Shown piece by piece: positions 53,739 to 62,995 of a stretch of 64,000 nucleotides of DNA. The stretch lies in contig NZ_MUNW01000082.1 of the NCBI RefSeq assembly GCF_002002725.1, positions 1 to 64,000 on the forward strand. Reading direction: 5' to 3'. The first letter of the stretch is position 1, and each line of letters opens with the position of its first letter. The notes beneath the pieces are model-generated. The model was not told the DNA's origin, ran no database searches, and worked only from the letters and a program-made list of their open reading frames with translations. Source of the DNA: Sinorhizobium sp. A49 (lineage in GTDB: Bacteria > Pseudomonadota > Alphaproteobacteria > Rhizobiales > Rhizobiaceae). The position numbers were made by a program, and so were the translations under genes.

Positions 53739-55451
53739 GTGGCATCCAACATGATTGAGCGGCGGCGACCACTGGTCGCCGCCGCCTTGCGCTCCACCCG
53801 GCAGGCCTTTTTCGGTGTGGCGGCGCTGAGTGCCGTCACCAACTTGCTGATGCTGACCGGGCCGCTGTTCATGATGCAGGTCTACGACCGCGTCCTGGCG
53901 AGCCGTAGCGTGCCGACACTGGTTGCCCTGTCGATCCTGGCTATCGGCCTCTATGCCTTTCTCGGGCTTCTCGAGGTTATTCGCTCCCGCATTCTCACCC
54001 AGATCGGGCAGAAGCTGGAGGAGCAGCTTGGCAGCCCGACCTTCGATGCGGTTCTAAAACTGCCACTCAGAATGTCGAGGAAGGAGGCGATCTCGCAGCC
54101 GCTACGCGACCTCGATCAAATCCGGCAGTTCATGAGCGGGCAGGGGCCGATCGCGATCTGCGATTTGCCATGGCTTCCGATCTATCTCGCCATCCTCTTC
54201 CTGTTTCATGCCTATCTCGGCTGGCTGGCGGTTGCTGGCGCGGTATTCCTGATCGTCTTGACCGTGGCCAGTGAGATAACACTGCGCGCCCCTATGCAGC
54301 GGCTTGCCCAGCTTTCATCCTCGCGGGCGGAGTTCATCGAAGCCGGTCGCCGCAACGCCGAGGCATTGCAGGCGATGGGTATGAGCGGTGCCTACTCCAC
54401 GCGATGGCACGCGACGAATGGAGACTATGTCGAAGAGCAGCGCAGAGCGAGCGATGCGACGAGCAGCTTTTCCACCGTTTCGAAGATCTTCCGGCTCGGC
54501 CTTCAATCGGCCGTGCTGGCGCTCGGGGCATGGCTGGCAATTTATCAACTGGCATCGCCAGGTGCGATGATCGCCGCTTCCATCCTGACCTCGCGGGCAC
54601 TGTCGCCGATCGAACAGGCAATTGGGCAATGGCGCAACTTCGTCAATGCGCGCCAGGCCCGGCGCCGATTGGAGGACGTGCTTAAAACCTTTGCTGACAA
54701 GCGCGAACCAATGCCGCTCCCGAGGCCTCAGAAGACGCTGGACGTCTCCAACCTGGTGATTGCGGCACCCGGGGCCAACACGGCGATCGTGCGCGAAGTA
54801 TCGTTCCGGCTCGAACGAGGGCAGGGGCTAGGGATCATCGGTCCCAGCGGTTCGGGGAAGTCGACACTCGCGCGTGGTTTGGTCGGAATCTGGCCGGCTG
54901 TTCGCGGTACGATCCGGTTGGATGGTGCTGAGGTCAGCCAATGGGATCCGGAGGCGCTTGGGCCGTCGATTGGATATCTGCCGCAAGGCGTTGAGCTGTT
55001 CGACGGTACGATTGCCGAAAACATCAGCCGCTTCGCATCCAATGTCGACCCGATGGCAATTATCGAGGCGGCGATGCAGGCTGGCGTTCACGAACTCGTT
55101 CTGTCGATGTCGGAAGGCTACGACACGCGTATCGGGGCAGGGGGTGCAATTCTGTCGGCCGGACAGCGGCAGCGCATCGGTCTTGCCCGGGCGTTGTTTG
55201 GCAAACCCTTCCTCATTGTCCTTGATGAACCCAATGCCAGCCTCGACGCAGAAGGCGAGGCGGGTCTGACCAACGCAATTATCGCTGCCAGGCAGTCCGG
55301 ATCGATCGTCATCGTCATTGCCCATCGGCCAAATGCCCTTGCAGCGGTCGATCATGTCCTGGTGATGGCTGCGGGCGGCATGGTTGCTTTTGGCCCGCGT
55401 GATGAAGTCTTGCGCAAGACGACAGTCCGCGCCGTACCGGAGAGCGCGTGA
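53739..55451 (+). CDS. Type I secretion system permease/ATPase (PrtD-like)
   Basis: A 570-residue ABC exporter half-transporter. The N-terminal half has six membrane segments with GPLFMMQVYDRVLASRSVPT, the hallmark of PrtD/HasD-type exporters, and no peptidase C39 domain. The ATPase domain has Walker A GPSGSGKST (about 367), signature ILSAGQRQRIGLARAL (about 469) and Walker B FLIVLDEPNASLD (about 488). Start GTG at 53739 (ATG at 53751 possible). It should export proteins with uncleaved C-terminal signals, such as the metalloprotease encoded convergently at 57180-59114. Coupled to the adaptor gene. Confidence 0.92.
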   Translation: MASNMIERRRPLVAAALRSTRQAFFGVAALSAVTNLLMLTGPLFMMQVYDRVLASRSVPTLVALSILAIGLYAFLGLLEVIRSRILTQIGQKLEEQLGSPTFDAVLKLPLRMSRKEAISQPLRDLDQIRQFMSGQGPIAICDLPWLPIYLAILFLFHAYLGWLAVAGAVFLIVLTVASEITLRAPMQRLAQLSSSRAEFIEAGRRNAEALQAMGMSGAYSTRWHATNGDYVEEQRRASDATSSFSTVSKIFRLGLQSAVLALGAWLAIYQLASPGAMIAASILTSRALSPIEQAIGQWRNFVNARQARRRLEDVLKTFADKREPMPLPRPQKTLDVSNLVIAAPGANTAIVREVSFRLERGQGLGIIGPSGSGKSTLARGLVGIWPAVRGTIRLDGAEVSQWDPEALGPSIGYLPQGVELFDGTIAENISRFASNVDPMAIIEAAMQAGVHELVLSMSEGYDTRIGAGGAILSAGQRQRIGLARALFGKPFLIVLDEPNASLDAEGEAGLTNAIIAARQSGSIVIVIAHRPNALAAVDHVLVMAAGGMVAFGPRDEVLRKTTVRAVPESA

Positions 55452-56758
55452 TGAGTGAAGCAACCAGCCGCGCCTCAAAGGCGATCACCCGCTACATGCT
55501 GTGGGCCGGATGCTCGATCGGTGTCCTGCTCGTCGGCGCTGGCGGGTGGGCGACGACCAGCAAGCTTTCCGGTGCGGTCGTCTGCATGGGAACCGTTGTC
55601 GTCGAGGGCAACATGAAACGTATCCAGCACCGTGAAGGCGGCATCGTTGGAGACATTCGCGTGCGCGACGGTGCGCAGGTCAAGGCCGGTGACCTTTTGA
55701 TTCGGCTCGACGATACGGTGACGCGCGCCAACCTTGCGATTGTGACCAAACAGATCGACCAATTGAATGCCCGGTCTATGCGCCTGATCGCGGAGCGTGA
55801 CAACGCAACTGAAATCAAGGTGCCATCGGATCTGCAAGCCAAAATCCATCAGGCCGAAGTCGCTGACTATGTGCAGTCGGAGCGGGCCTTGTTCGTGGCT
55901 CGCCGGCAGACGATTGACGGTCAAAAAGACCAGCTAAAACAGCGCATCGGACAGTTACAGCAAGAAACCGATGGACTGAAGGCGCGGCGCGCCGCCAAGG
56001 ACGAGGAGCTGACGTTCATTGTCCAGGAGCTTACCGGCATCATGTCGCTTCACGACAAGGGTCTGATGCCATACTCGCGGCTTGCAGAGCTTCAGCGCAT
56101 GAAGGCGCAATTGTCGGGCGAACGAGGCCAGTTCACGGCCGAGATTGCTCGGGCCGCCACGCGCACGACCGAAACTGAGCTGCAGATCCTGCAGCTCGAC
56201 CAGGATCGTCGATCCGAGGTTCTGACGGAGCTCCGGGACGTCGACAACAAGCTTGCCGAGCTTACCGAACAGCAAGTGACTGCAACCGACCAACTCAAGC
56301 GCATCGAGCTGCTGTCGCCACAGGACGGCGTCGTGCATGAGCTGGCGGTCCATACCGTCGGCGGTGTCATCTCGCCCGGCGAGACCATCATGCAGATCGT
56401 TCCTGTCAACGACAGCCTGGTCGTCGAAGCGAAGGTCCAGCCGGCCGATATCGACCAGTTGCATATCGGTCAGGAAGCAGTGTTGCGGTTCTCCGCATTC
56501 AACCAGCGCACCACGCCTGAGATCAAGGGCTCGATTACGACCATCGCCGCCAACCTCAGCTCAAATCCGCAAACTGGCGAGACCTGGTACACGGCGCGCG
56601 TCCGGATATCGAAGCCAGAGCTTGCACGCCTTGGCACTCTAATCCTTCATGCCGGCATGCCGGTGGAGGCGTTTATCCAGACTGGCGAGCGCTCGGCACT
56701 GTCCTATCTCGTCAAGCCGCTTGCCGATCAAATCGCAAGGGCCATGCGTGAAGAATAG
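55451..56758 (+). CDS. Type I secretion membrane fusion protein (HlyD/PrtE family)
   Basis: A 435-residue adaptor: short cytoplasmic N-terminus, one membrane anchor (about 16-38), a lipoyl-like half (IQHREGGIVGDIRVRDGAQV, with VKAGDLLIRLDDT), a long coiled coil (about 105-290) and a second lipoyl/beta-barrel region with SPQDGVVHELAVHTVGGVIS and PGETIMQIVP. It connects the ATPase with a TolC-like outer-membrane channel, which is not encoded here. ATG at 55451 overlaps the ABC gene stop. Confidence 0.92.
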   Translation: MSEATSRASKAITRYMLWAGCSIGVLLVGAGGWATTSKLSGAVVCMGTVVVEGNMKRIQHREGGIVGDIRVRDGAQVKAGDLLIRLDDTVTRANLAIVTKQIDQLNARSMRLIAERDNATEIKVPSDLQAKIHQAEVADYVQSERALFVARRQTIDGQKDQLKQRIGQLQQETDGLKARRAAKDEELTFIVQELTGIMSLHDKGLMPYSRLAELQRMKAQLSGERGQFTAEIARAATRTTETELQILQLDQDRRSEVLTELRDVDNKLAELTEQQVTATDQLKRIELLSPQDGVVHELAVHTVGGVISPGETIMQIVPVNDSLVVEAKVQPADIDQLHIGQEAVLRFSAFNQRTTPEIKGSITTIAANLSSNPQTGETWYTARVRISKPELARLGTLILHAGMPVEAFIQTGERSALSYLVKPLADQIARAMREE

Positions 56759-56929
56759 CGACCGACGGCAGGAGAGGAGATAATTATGAAGCGATCGCTC
56801 GTAAGTGGTTGGAACCTGCGACCACATCCATAGCGATAATTTTATCATGCGTTAAAATATTCTCGGTATGGTTGTATTCGTACATTAGTGCAGCCGAAAT
56901 GAATGCCGGGTGCGTCACTTTTCTCCAAA

Positions 56930-57150
56930 GCCATGAAGGTGCCGCTTACGCTGATCACGACGCAAGCGCGTGAAGTTCCCAAGGACGAGCGGATCGAAAC
57001 ACTGGTTGCCGCCTTCAAGCAGGCGGCCTTCGGTCGCAAATCCGAGAAGACCGATCCCGACCAGTTCGATTTGGCGCTGGAGGACTTCCGCCATCGCGAC
57101 GATCCATGCCGAGGAAGAAGCCGATGCTCCTTCGGGCAAACGTTCGTGGG
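56930..57150 (+). mobile_element. IS66-family transposase (TnpC) N-terminal remnant
   Basis: LITTQAREVPKDERIETLVA followed by FKQAAFGRKSEKTDPDQFDL and ALED matches the N-terminal region of IS66 TnpC (the AFGRxSEK segment is diagnostic). The homology then continues in another frame as ATIHAEEEADAPSGKRS, showing a frameshift, and is lost shortly before the end of the convergent protease gene. No terminal inverted repeats or other tnp genes remain. Confidence 0.75.
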
Positions 57151-57179
57151 TACTTCCGCCGTCTGCTCGCTCTGCAAAT

Positions 57180-59114
57180 TTACCCGAGTATTCCGTCGTC
57201 CATGTAGGTTCGACCTTCGTAAGCACCATAAAGTAAATAGTGATCTAGAGGGTTCATACCTGCTGCAGCCACATCTGGGTAAAGTTGGAGGTATCCTGCG
57301 GTATCAAAACTCGCCGAAGGATCTCGCCCCTCTAGCCAGCCGTAAGAACGATAGTGATCCAGAGGGTTCATGCCCGCCGCAGCCACATCGCCGTAGGTGG
57401 CCAAGTATTCTGAGGTATCGAAAAAGGCATTTGGGTCACGACCCTCACGCCATCCGTATTGCTGAAAATGCTGCTCTGCATCAAACCCACTTGCCGCCAC
57501 ATCCTTATAGTTCTTGAAATAGAACATGTCGTCGACGAGCGCGGTCCCGCTGTCGATCTTGCGGCCCTCGTAGATACCGAACGAAAGATAATGGCTAAGC
57601 GGATTCATCCCCGCTGCCGCGACATCCGGATTTAATTGCAGATAGTCAGAGGTATCGAATAGACGCGAAGGGTCTCGCCCTTCCTTCCAACCGTGCAGCG
57701 CATAGTGCTCAAGCGGATTCATGCCGGCGGCGGCAACGTCAGTATATGTTTCGAGGTATTCTGATGTATCGAAGAAGCTATTGGGATCGCGGCCTTCCCG
57801 CCACCCGTGTTGTGAATAGTGATCCTCCGCCTCCATCAATGCACGGTAGACATCTTTGTTTTGAGTGAAGTAATGCATGTCATCAACGAGCGAGTTGCCG
57901 TCATCCTGGACCACAATGCGATCCGCGAATTCCAGTTGCTCGATAGAAAGGAGACGGTCAAGTGAGCCTTGGTGGTCAATCACCATCGCACCGCCGCGAT
58001 AGGCGAATTTGGCATCCAGTAGACTGAAGTCGAAGCCGGCAGCGTCCCATCCTTCCCCACCAAACAATATGTCCGAACCGCCTCCTCCTCTCAGGGTGTC
58101 GTGGCCGAGCCCTCCGACAAGTATATTGTCCAAGATGTTGCCGTTGAGGCCGTCATTCCCAGACCCACCGATAGCGTTCTCGACAAGCGACCGTGTATCG
58201 TTGTTGTGGAGCAGCGCATTGGCGATATTACCGACCGCCTGTTTAGAGCCGTCATAGTTGAGGTATGCTACCTGAGTAGCGGACGTTGTCGTCCACCCGC
58301 CAGGTTGTAGATCGACTTTCACCCCCGTGGTGTAATTTGAGAAATCATAAGTGTCGGTGCCGCCGCCGTCCCAAACAGTAAGAAAAATACGGTTGTCGCC
58401 GGGAGCACCCTGGCCTATGCCATTGATGAACATCTCGCCGGTCGTCTGGCTCCAGGAATAGACCGTATTGCCGCTTTGCGTGCTGTAGTTGGCACCATAC
58501 AAGTGCTGCAGCGCTGCGATGTCGTACATCATCAGCGATTGAGCGAAACCCCACGTCTCGTTTGTGTATCCATCATACAGGGAAGCGCCAGGGTAGGAGC
58601 TGTAGCTCATCACTGTGTATTCCATGGAATCGCGATGGGCCGGCATCAAGTAGCCCTCGTGAGCATGGTCAAGGCCGAGAGCGTGACCGAGTTCGTGCAA
58701 GACTGTCACGAAGCCATAATTGCCCTTTAAGGGCCTCGAGTGAGCGCCCTCCCAGCTGCCAAACCATGCGTCTCCACCTTCGGGTGTGGTGGATGGATAG
58801 TAGGCCCAAGCGGTGTCGGGATGGCCGGTTTGTGCGAGCCGAAGATCCGCGTGTTGGGTCGAGCTCTCCGTGATTTCGGTGAAGGTCACGTTCGCCACCG
58901 ACGACAACTGGTTGAATGCTGCACGGGCGGCGGCAATCTGTTCCGAATTGAGCGTAAGAAAATGGAACGGCTCGCCACTCCCGTAAGCCCATTCGTAGAA
59001 AGAACCGCTCGTCGGGAAGCTGAAAGTAAAGTCCTGCACTGCCCATTTCTCGTTACCCAGGATGCCGTTTATGTAAGCGTCGCCGGATAAGGCAATAGAA
59101 GTGGTTTCTGGCAT
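57180..59114 (-). CDS. Serralysin-like secreted zinc metalloprotease with RTX and C-terminal tandem repeats
   Basis: A 644-residue protein. HELGHALGLDH (residues 140-150) is the complete zinc-binding metzincin motif, with the Met-turn at VMSYSSYPG and no signal peptide or obvious prodomain. Calcium-binding RTX nonapeptides follow (about 320-375; GGSGNDGLNGNILDNILVGG, then LGHDTLRGGGGSDILFGGEG). The C-terminal third (about 425-640) is built of ~35-residue units FFDTSEYL..Y.DVAAAGMNPL followed by HY...GW.EGRDP. Export through the neighbouring type I system is inferred from family and position. The C-terminus lacks the simple Asp-Val-Ile-Val-type end, so the repeats may replace or precede the signal. 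Confidence 0.9.
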   Translation of the reverse strand: MPETTSIALSGDAYINGILGNEKWAVQDFTFSFPTSGSFYEWAYGSGEPFHFLTLNSEQIAAARAAFNQLSSVANVTFTEITESSTQHADLRLAQTGHPDTAWAYYPSTTPEGGDAWFGSWEGAHSRPLKGNYGFVTVLHELGHALGLDHAHEGYLMPAHRDSMEYTVMSYSSYPGASLYDGYTNETWGFAQSLMMYDIAALQHLYGANYSTQSGNTVYSWSQTTGEMFINGIGQGAPGDNRIFLTVWDGGGTDTYDFSNYTTGVKVDLQPGGWTTTSATQVAYLNYDGSKQAVGNIANALLHNNDTRSLVENAIGGSGNDGLNGNILDNILVGGLGHDTLRGGGGSDILFGGEGWDAAGFDFSLLDAKFAYRGGAMVIDHQGSLDRLLSIEQLEFADRIVVQDDGNSLVDDMHYFTQNKDVYRALMEAEDHYSQHGWREGRDPNSFFDTSEYLETYTDVAAAGMNPLEHYALHGWKEGRDPSRLFDTSDYLQLNPDVAAAGMNPLSHYLSFGIYEGRKIDSGTALVDDMFYFKNYKDVAASGFDAEQHFQQYGWREGRDPNAFFDTSEYLATYGDVAAAGMNPLDHYRSYGWLEGRDPSASFDTAGYLQLYPDVAAAGMNPLDHYLLYGAYEGRTYMDDGILG

Positions 59115-59161
59115 ATTTCTCTCTTTGGCAGTGCCGGTTGAACGTGAGCGAATCTTCGATG

Positions 59162-59189
59162 TTGGGTGTGCATATGCGCATACACAACC
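59162..59189 (-). promoter_or_regulatory. Imperfect palindrome upstream of the metalloprotease gene
   Basis: The 28 bases from 59162 to 59189 are a quasi-palindrome (GTTGxGTGT ... ACACAAC) centred on the perfect 10-mer TATGCGCATA, about 20 of 28 positions symmetric. It lies ~50-75 bases upstream of the protease start and could be a regulator site. Confidence 0.35.
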
Positions 59190-59265
59190 TCAAATTTTCA
59201 AGTGTTTTTTTGGCTTTGCTGGACTTCAACCATGGGCGAGGGTTCCGGAGTTTCAACAACTCGGT

Positions 59266-59427
59266 TCATGCTTTGCTCGTGCGGCTCGCGGTCGGTCGAG
59301 AGGCCGCAAGAAATTGAGCGAGTGCAGCCGCTGCCTCCTTACCGCAGCGGTAGACGCCATCCTCGCACTTTTGCCAGCTTTCAGGCGCATCGACGCCGTG
59401 CAGGCGAATGCGCTGTCCCGCCACGCG
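59266..59427 (-). pseudogene. Fragment of a thermonuclease (SNase-like) gene
   Basis: Minus-strand frame RVAGQRIRLHGVDAPESWQK then CEDGVYRCGKEAAAALAQFL matches the staphylococcal-nuclease-like core (RIRLxGxDAPE motif). Only about 54 residues remain; the N-terminus is replaced by IS3 transposase sequence and the C-terminus is lost. The joint lies at GTGGCGGGACAG, shared by both sequences. Confidence 0.7.
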
Positions 59428-59439
59428 CTCTTGCCATCC

Positions 59440-60326
59440 ATCGAGGTGGCGAAGTCGGCCTCCTTCAACACGGTGGTGAAGTCGACCGATATGAACTGTG
59501 CCCCTGATCGGTGTTGAGGATATCGGACTTGCCATAACGGGCAAGCGCTTCTTCCGCCGCTTCGATACAGAAGGCCGCTTCCATCGTGATCGACAGCCCC
59601 CACGACAGAACCCTCCGGCTGAACCAGTGGACGACAGCGCAGAGATAGACGAAGCCACGCCCCATCGGAATATAGGTCAGGTCCATGCCTCAACCTGATT
59701 GAGCCTGGGGACCGCCAGCTTGCGCAGGAGATATGCATAGACTTTGTGCCCAAGCGCTGGTTTCGACGAATTGGGGCGACGGTAGATCGCCTCAATACCC
59801 GTCTTCTTCATGAGCGTGGCGACGTGCAACCGTCCGGTTTGCAGCCCATCCGACTTCAATGCTCTTGCAACATACGGCTTCCGCAAACGGGTAGCCGAGA
59901 TGCAGTTCGCCGATCCGGCGCATCAAAGCCGTCCGACACTGGGCGCGGAGCGTAATAGACGCCGCCACGACCGGAGCCGAGAAGCTTCGCCTGGCGAACG
60001 ACAGAGAGTCTGTGTCCGCGACTGATCATCTCTTTCCGCCCAGCAATCCCACTTTGCCGAGCGCACCGGACAAGCAATCGTTCTCCAGCGTCAGTTCCCC
60101 CGATCTTAACGTGAAGCGTCTTCACATCTGCAGTGGGGACCGTCGGCTCCGCCTTGGCTTCATCGCCGCCCTCTCAAGGAGTTGGTCCTTCCACTGCTTG
60201 ATCTGATTGGCGGGCACGTCGAACTGTTGGGACAACTTCACCAGCGTCTGTTCGCCCCTGATCGCGGCAGGAGCCACTTTCGCCTTGAAGGCCGGTATAG
60301 TTCCGGCGCGGCGGTCGTCTCGCCAT
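59440..60326 (-). mobile_element. Decayed IS3-family (IS407-group-like) insertion sequence
   Basis: Read on the minus strand, orfA pieces come first (PAFKAKVAPAAIRGEQTLVK with LSQQFDVPANQIKQWKDQLL; then VKTLHVKIG), followed by orfB pieces: KEMISRGHRLSVVRQAKLLG, RLHVATLMKKTGIEAIYRRP, MDLTYIPMGRGFVYLCAVVH, ILNTDQG and FATSMDGKSAWRD. These are spread over at least four frames, so no transposase can be made. The 3' end of orfB is missing at the junction with the thermonuclease fragment. Terminal inverted repeats were not identified. Confidence 0.82.
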
Positions 60327-60534
60327 GGTCTCTCCTGTTTCCGGCATCTAATCAAACTCAGGCAGAAATTCCATTTATCCCGGCTGTTTAGATTTGCTGA
60401 GCCACCTCTCCTGCAGATGGTGCGTAAATTTCGCCAAGCTAGGACGTCAAGACAAGACGTGCGACACAACGTTAAATTGACCATTGCAACAACCCTCCGT
60501 AGTCTTCGGCCGAATCGATGCAGAGGCTTTTTTG

Positions 60535-61371
60535 ATGAACAACATTGCAGAGGGGGCCCACGCGGACCGCCTTGTCGAAACAATTTTTAGCTCTGATCGC
60601 TACACGGTCCGCTCTTGCAGGGTGAACGACGACCCGCTGACGGTCGTAACCTTCGCCCCTCGGTCAGACGGCACGCCCAATCTAGAAGGATCGTTTTTTG
60701 GAGAACGCTTCTTCCGAGCGCACGGGATCAACGTGATCGGCGTGACCCCATCCAAAAACGACTGGTATCAGTCATCCGGAATATTCACCGCAATAGGCGC
60801 CGTCAGGACAGCGACAAAAGGCCATCGTGTCGTCGGCTACGGGGGTAGCATGGGGGCTTATGGCCTGTTGAACTACTATCACGAGCTCGAACTCGACGCG
60901 GTGATTGCGGTTGCACCGCAGTTCACTCCGGATTTGCGCAAGGTCGATTTCGATACGAGATGGGCCGAAGACCGGAAGGCTTTTGAGCCGACGATAGACA
61001 GGGTCGGAACGATCAGACCGATTGAAAGTGGATACATCCTCTATGACCGAGGCTATGCTCCGGACAAACGGCACGTCGAGCTTATTCAAAACCGCCACAA
61101 GTTGACCGAGATACATCTACCGTTTTCGCGCCACTTGCCATTGGCATTTCTAAACCAGGCGGAGATCGTCGATCACACTATTCCGGCGATGGTTCGCGGA
61201 ACCTTCGAAAAGTCGGCATTTAGAAAACTCACCAAGGTTCAGCGCAGGATATGCCGACCCTACATGGACGAAGTCTCCCGATACCTTTCAAGCCGCCTCG
61301 ATCGCCTCAATGCGAGCAAGAGCACGCCTCACGACGGTACAGAGGATCGGCGTGAATTGCGCATTGTGTAG
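60535..61371 (+). CDS. Alpha/beta-hydrolase-like protein
   Basis: About 278 residues from the ATG at 60535 (an in-frame start at 60484 adds 17). The nucleophile elbow VVGYGGSMGAYGLLNYY (G-x-S-x-G, serine about residue 104) sits after beta strands INVIGVTPSKNDWYQ, as in alpha/beta hydrolases; a downstream LPFSRHLPLAF histidine could complete a triad. No signal peptide. Related sequences are found beside polysaccharide glycosyltransferases in proteobacteria, but I cannot name a substrate. It is flanked by the IS3 wreck and a convergent methyltransferase. Confidence 0.6.
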   Translation: MNNIAEGAHADRLVETIFSSDRYTVRSCRVNDDPLTVVTFAPRSDGTPNLEGSFFGERFFRAHGINVIGVTPSKNDWYQSSGIFTAIGAVRTATKGHRVVGYGGSMGAYGLLNYYHELELDAVIAVAPQFTPDLRKVDFDTRWAEDRKAFEPTIDRVGTIRPIESGYILYDRGYAPDKRHVELIQNRHKLTEIHLPFSRHLPLAFLNQAEIVDHTIPAMVRGTFEKSAFRKLTKVQRRICRPYMDEVSRYLSSRLDRLNASKSTPHDGTEDRRELRIV

Positions 61372-61569
61372 GTCGGGCACCTGCTGCCTGTATTAAACGT
61401 CATCGTGAACTGGTCCTTCCTATTGCCTCACCGGCTGATGTTACCGAGCGCTGCAGGGCCGACAGTGTCTGAATCACCTGCCGCTATGGTGGCAGATGAT
61501 AGGGGCAGGCTCCTGATCCAGCCGCCATCGAGAATGACTAGCCCAATGGCGCAGTTCCCCTTTTGGCGC

Positions 61570-62466
61570 TTACTGCGTTTTGTGCTGGTAGACGCCGAGC
61601 AAAAAGTCATTCGGAATAGCCCCGGAAGCTTGGAGTCGATTCTCGATTTCGATCAGCATACGAACGATAGATACTGACTCAACAGAGCCATCGTTCAATC
61701 TTACCGAGTTTAAGTGATCAAAGATTGGGTGAAGTATCGCGCCACCGAACTGTCGCTCCATGCATGTATCGAAATAATACCTAATGAATACTGGTATAAG
61801 TGCCGATCGCACTGATTCGGAAGGGTCAATATCAAGTATTGTTTCAAGCGCCGCATTCTCCCACCTCGAGTCGGGCCTGAGCTTGAACGTGGGATCTAGG
61901 GCGTCGAGAATACCGTTGATTATAGCGATACGTGAGGGCTCGTAGATATTGTAGCAAGGTCCGCAATATTCATTGACTATTAAAACTCCATTGGGAGTTA
62001 GGCAATCCCTCACCTTGCCGAGCATGCCTTCGAGTTCTTTGACATGGTGCAGGGAGCCAACGAACATAACAACGTCGTACTTAGCCGAAGCGGGTGCAGC
62101 TATGAAGCTGTCGAATGAATCGACATAGAAGTTGACGTTAAGGTTTTCCCGACGGGCCGTTTCTGCCGCCATTGAAATGCCTGCGGGCGAAATGTCGAAA
62201 GCGTCTACACTGTCTGCCCATTTGTTTCGCCCGATCACTAGCTCGTGCGCGCCATCGCCGCAGCCTATCGAAAGAATTTTTTTGGGCTTAAAGTCCAGAA
62301 ACTCATCGAAGAGCCATGCCATCCAAAACTTATCTGCGCCGGTGATGCGACGGTTAAGTTCAGACAGAACTAAGTTGTTCGAAAACCATGCAGAGCGCTT
62401 GTCTTCTTCGTACCGCTTGTCCCAATGAGTTGAAGCTAAGGACGGCGCATTTTTTTCGGCAACCAT
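61570..62466 (-). CDS. SAM-dependent methyltransferase
   Basis: About 298 residues from the ATG at 62466, preceded by GGAGAA; a TTG eight codons upstream is also in frame. Motif I KKILSIGCGDGAHELVIG (about 62), the acidic loop VDAFDISPAGISMA, and motif post-I KYDVVMFVGSLHHVKELEGM are those of class I methyltransferases (Methyltransf_11/25). The C-terminal ~120 residues, rich in helices, are not recognised. Substrate unknown; a small-molecule or sugar target is possible given the polysaccharide neighbourhood. The gene is lower in GC than ThiX downstream. Confidence 0.8.
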   Translation of the reverse strand: MVAEKNAPSLASTHWDKRYEEDKRSAWFSNNLVLSELNRRITGADKFWMAWLFDEFLDFKPKKILSIGCGDGAHELVIGRNKWADSVDAFDISPAGISMAAETARRENLNVNFYVDSFDSFIAAPASAKYDVVMFVGSLHHVKELEGMLGKVRDCLTPNGVLIVNEYCGPCYNIYEPSRIAIINGILDALDPTFKLRPDSRWENAALETILDIDPSESVRSALIPVFIRYYFDTCMERQFGGAILHPIFDHLNSVRLNDGSVESVSIVRMLIEIENRLQASGAIPNDFLLGVYQHKTQ

Positions 62467-62490
62467 AGGAAGATGTTCTCCACTGATCAA

Positions 62491-62761
62491 TAGCGTAAGG
62501 TTTATTGTGGGTGCGAACCGCCTGTCAACTCAGTTTGTAAATGCAACGGATCCAATCGAGGTATGAATCTGTCGACTCCCAATTATTCTAGTTGTTTTTG
62601 GGTTTCAATTTATCTTTTGATTAGGATGGTAACGTAGCGATGACTGAAGCCGGCAAGTTGATTAACGCAATAATCCGCGTTTCGATGGTTTTGCCGCCTT
62701 TGAAGACCGAGTGTTAGAGATGTCGTTGACATCCTTTGCGAATTCTCCCATAGATTCAAGT
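62491..62761. other. Gap between methyltransferase and TPP riboswitch
   Basis: AT-rich for the first ~150 bases, presumably holding divergent promoters for the methyltransferase and the thi operon. A 25-codon plus-strand frame from 62640 (MTEAGKLINAIIRVSMV...) looks like a scrap without identifiable homology. Confidence 0.35.
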
Positions 62762-62846
62762 ATTCCGAGGGGAGCACTTCACAGTGCTGAGATGGCGGTG
62801 AGCCGGACCCTTGAACCTGATCCGGGTCATGCCGGCGTAGGAACGG
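62762..62846 (+). ncRNA. TPP riboswitch (THI element)
   Basis: The conserved THI sequences are all present in order: GGGGAGC, GCTGAGAT, then GACCCTTGAACCTGATCCGG followed by GTCATGCCGGCGTAGGAA. TTCC (62763-62766) pairs with GGAA (62840-62843) as P1. It binds thiamine pyrophosphate and should repress the downstream thiX-thiY operon. Confidence 0.95.
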
Positions 62847-62893
62847 GAAAAGAGCCAGTTTCGGCAAACTAATCGCGTCTTCGCTTTCACCTG

Positions 62894-62921
62894 GATCTCC
62901 GTGATGTTTTGTCTGGAGATC
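62894..62921 (+). promoter_or_regulatory. Hairpin masking a ribosome binding site downstream of the TPP riboswitch
   Basis: GATCTCC (62894-62900) pairs with GGAGATC (62915-62921) over a 14-base loop. The right arm contains the GGAG that would serve the small ORF at 62927. No U-run follows, so this looks like a translational expression platform. Confidence 0.6.
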
Positions 62922-62926
62922 GATCG

Positions 62927-62995
62927 ATGCTGTCTTTTGCCAAGTTGCCGCCGGATGGCGGGTTTGCATGTCGTCCGGACCGCTGCATCGGCTGA
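62927..62995 (+). CDS. Possible 22-residue leader ORF before thiX
   Basis: ATG at 62927 follows a well-spaced GGAG and the frame runs 22 codons (MLSFAKLPPDGGFACRPDRC, then IG) to a TGA only six bases before the thiX ATG. thiX itself has no strong ribosome binding site, so translation may be coupled through this ORF, whose own site lies in the riboswitch-linked hairpin. No homology recognised; it could be a chance frame. Confidence 0.45.
   Translation: MLSFAKLPPDGGFACRPDRCIG

Noticed and set aside
61428-61610. 60-codon minus-strand frame and overlapping plus-strand frame after the alpha/beta hydrolase gene
   Set aside because: Short, no motif, overlap each other, and lie in the convergent gap between two real genes.
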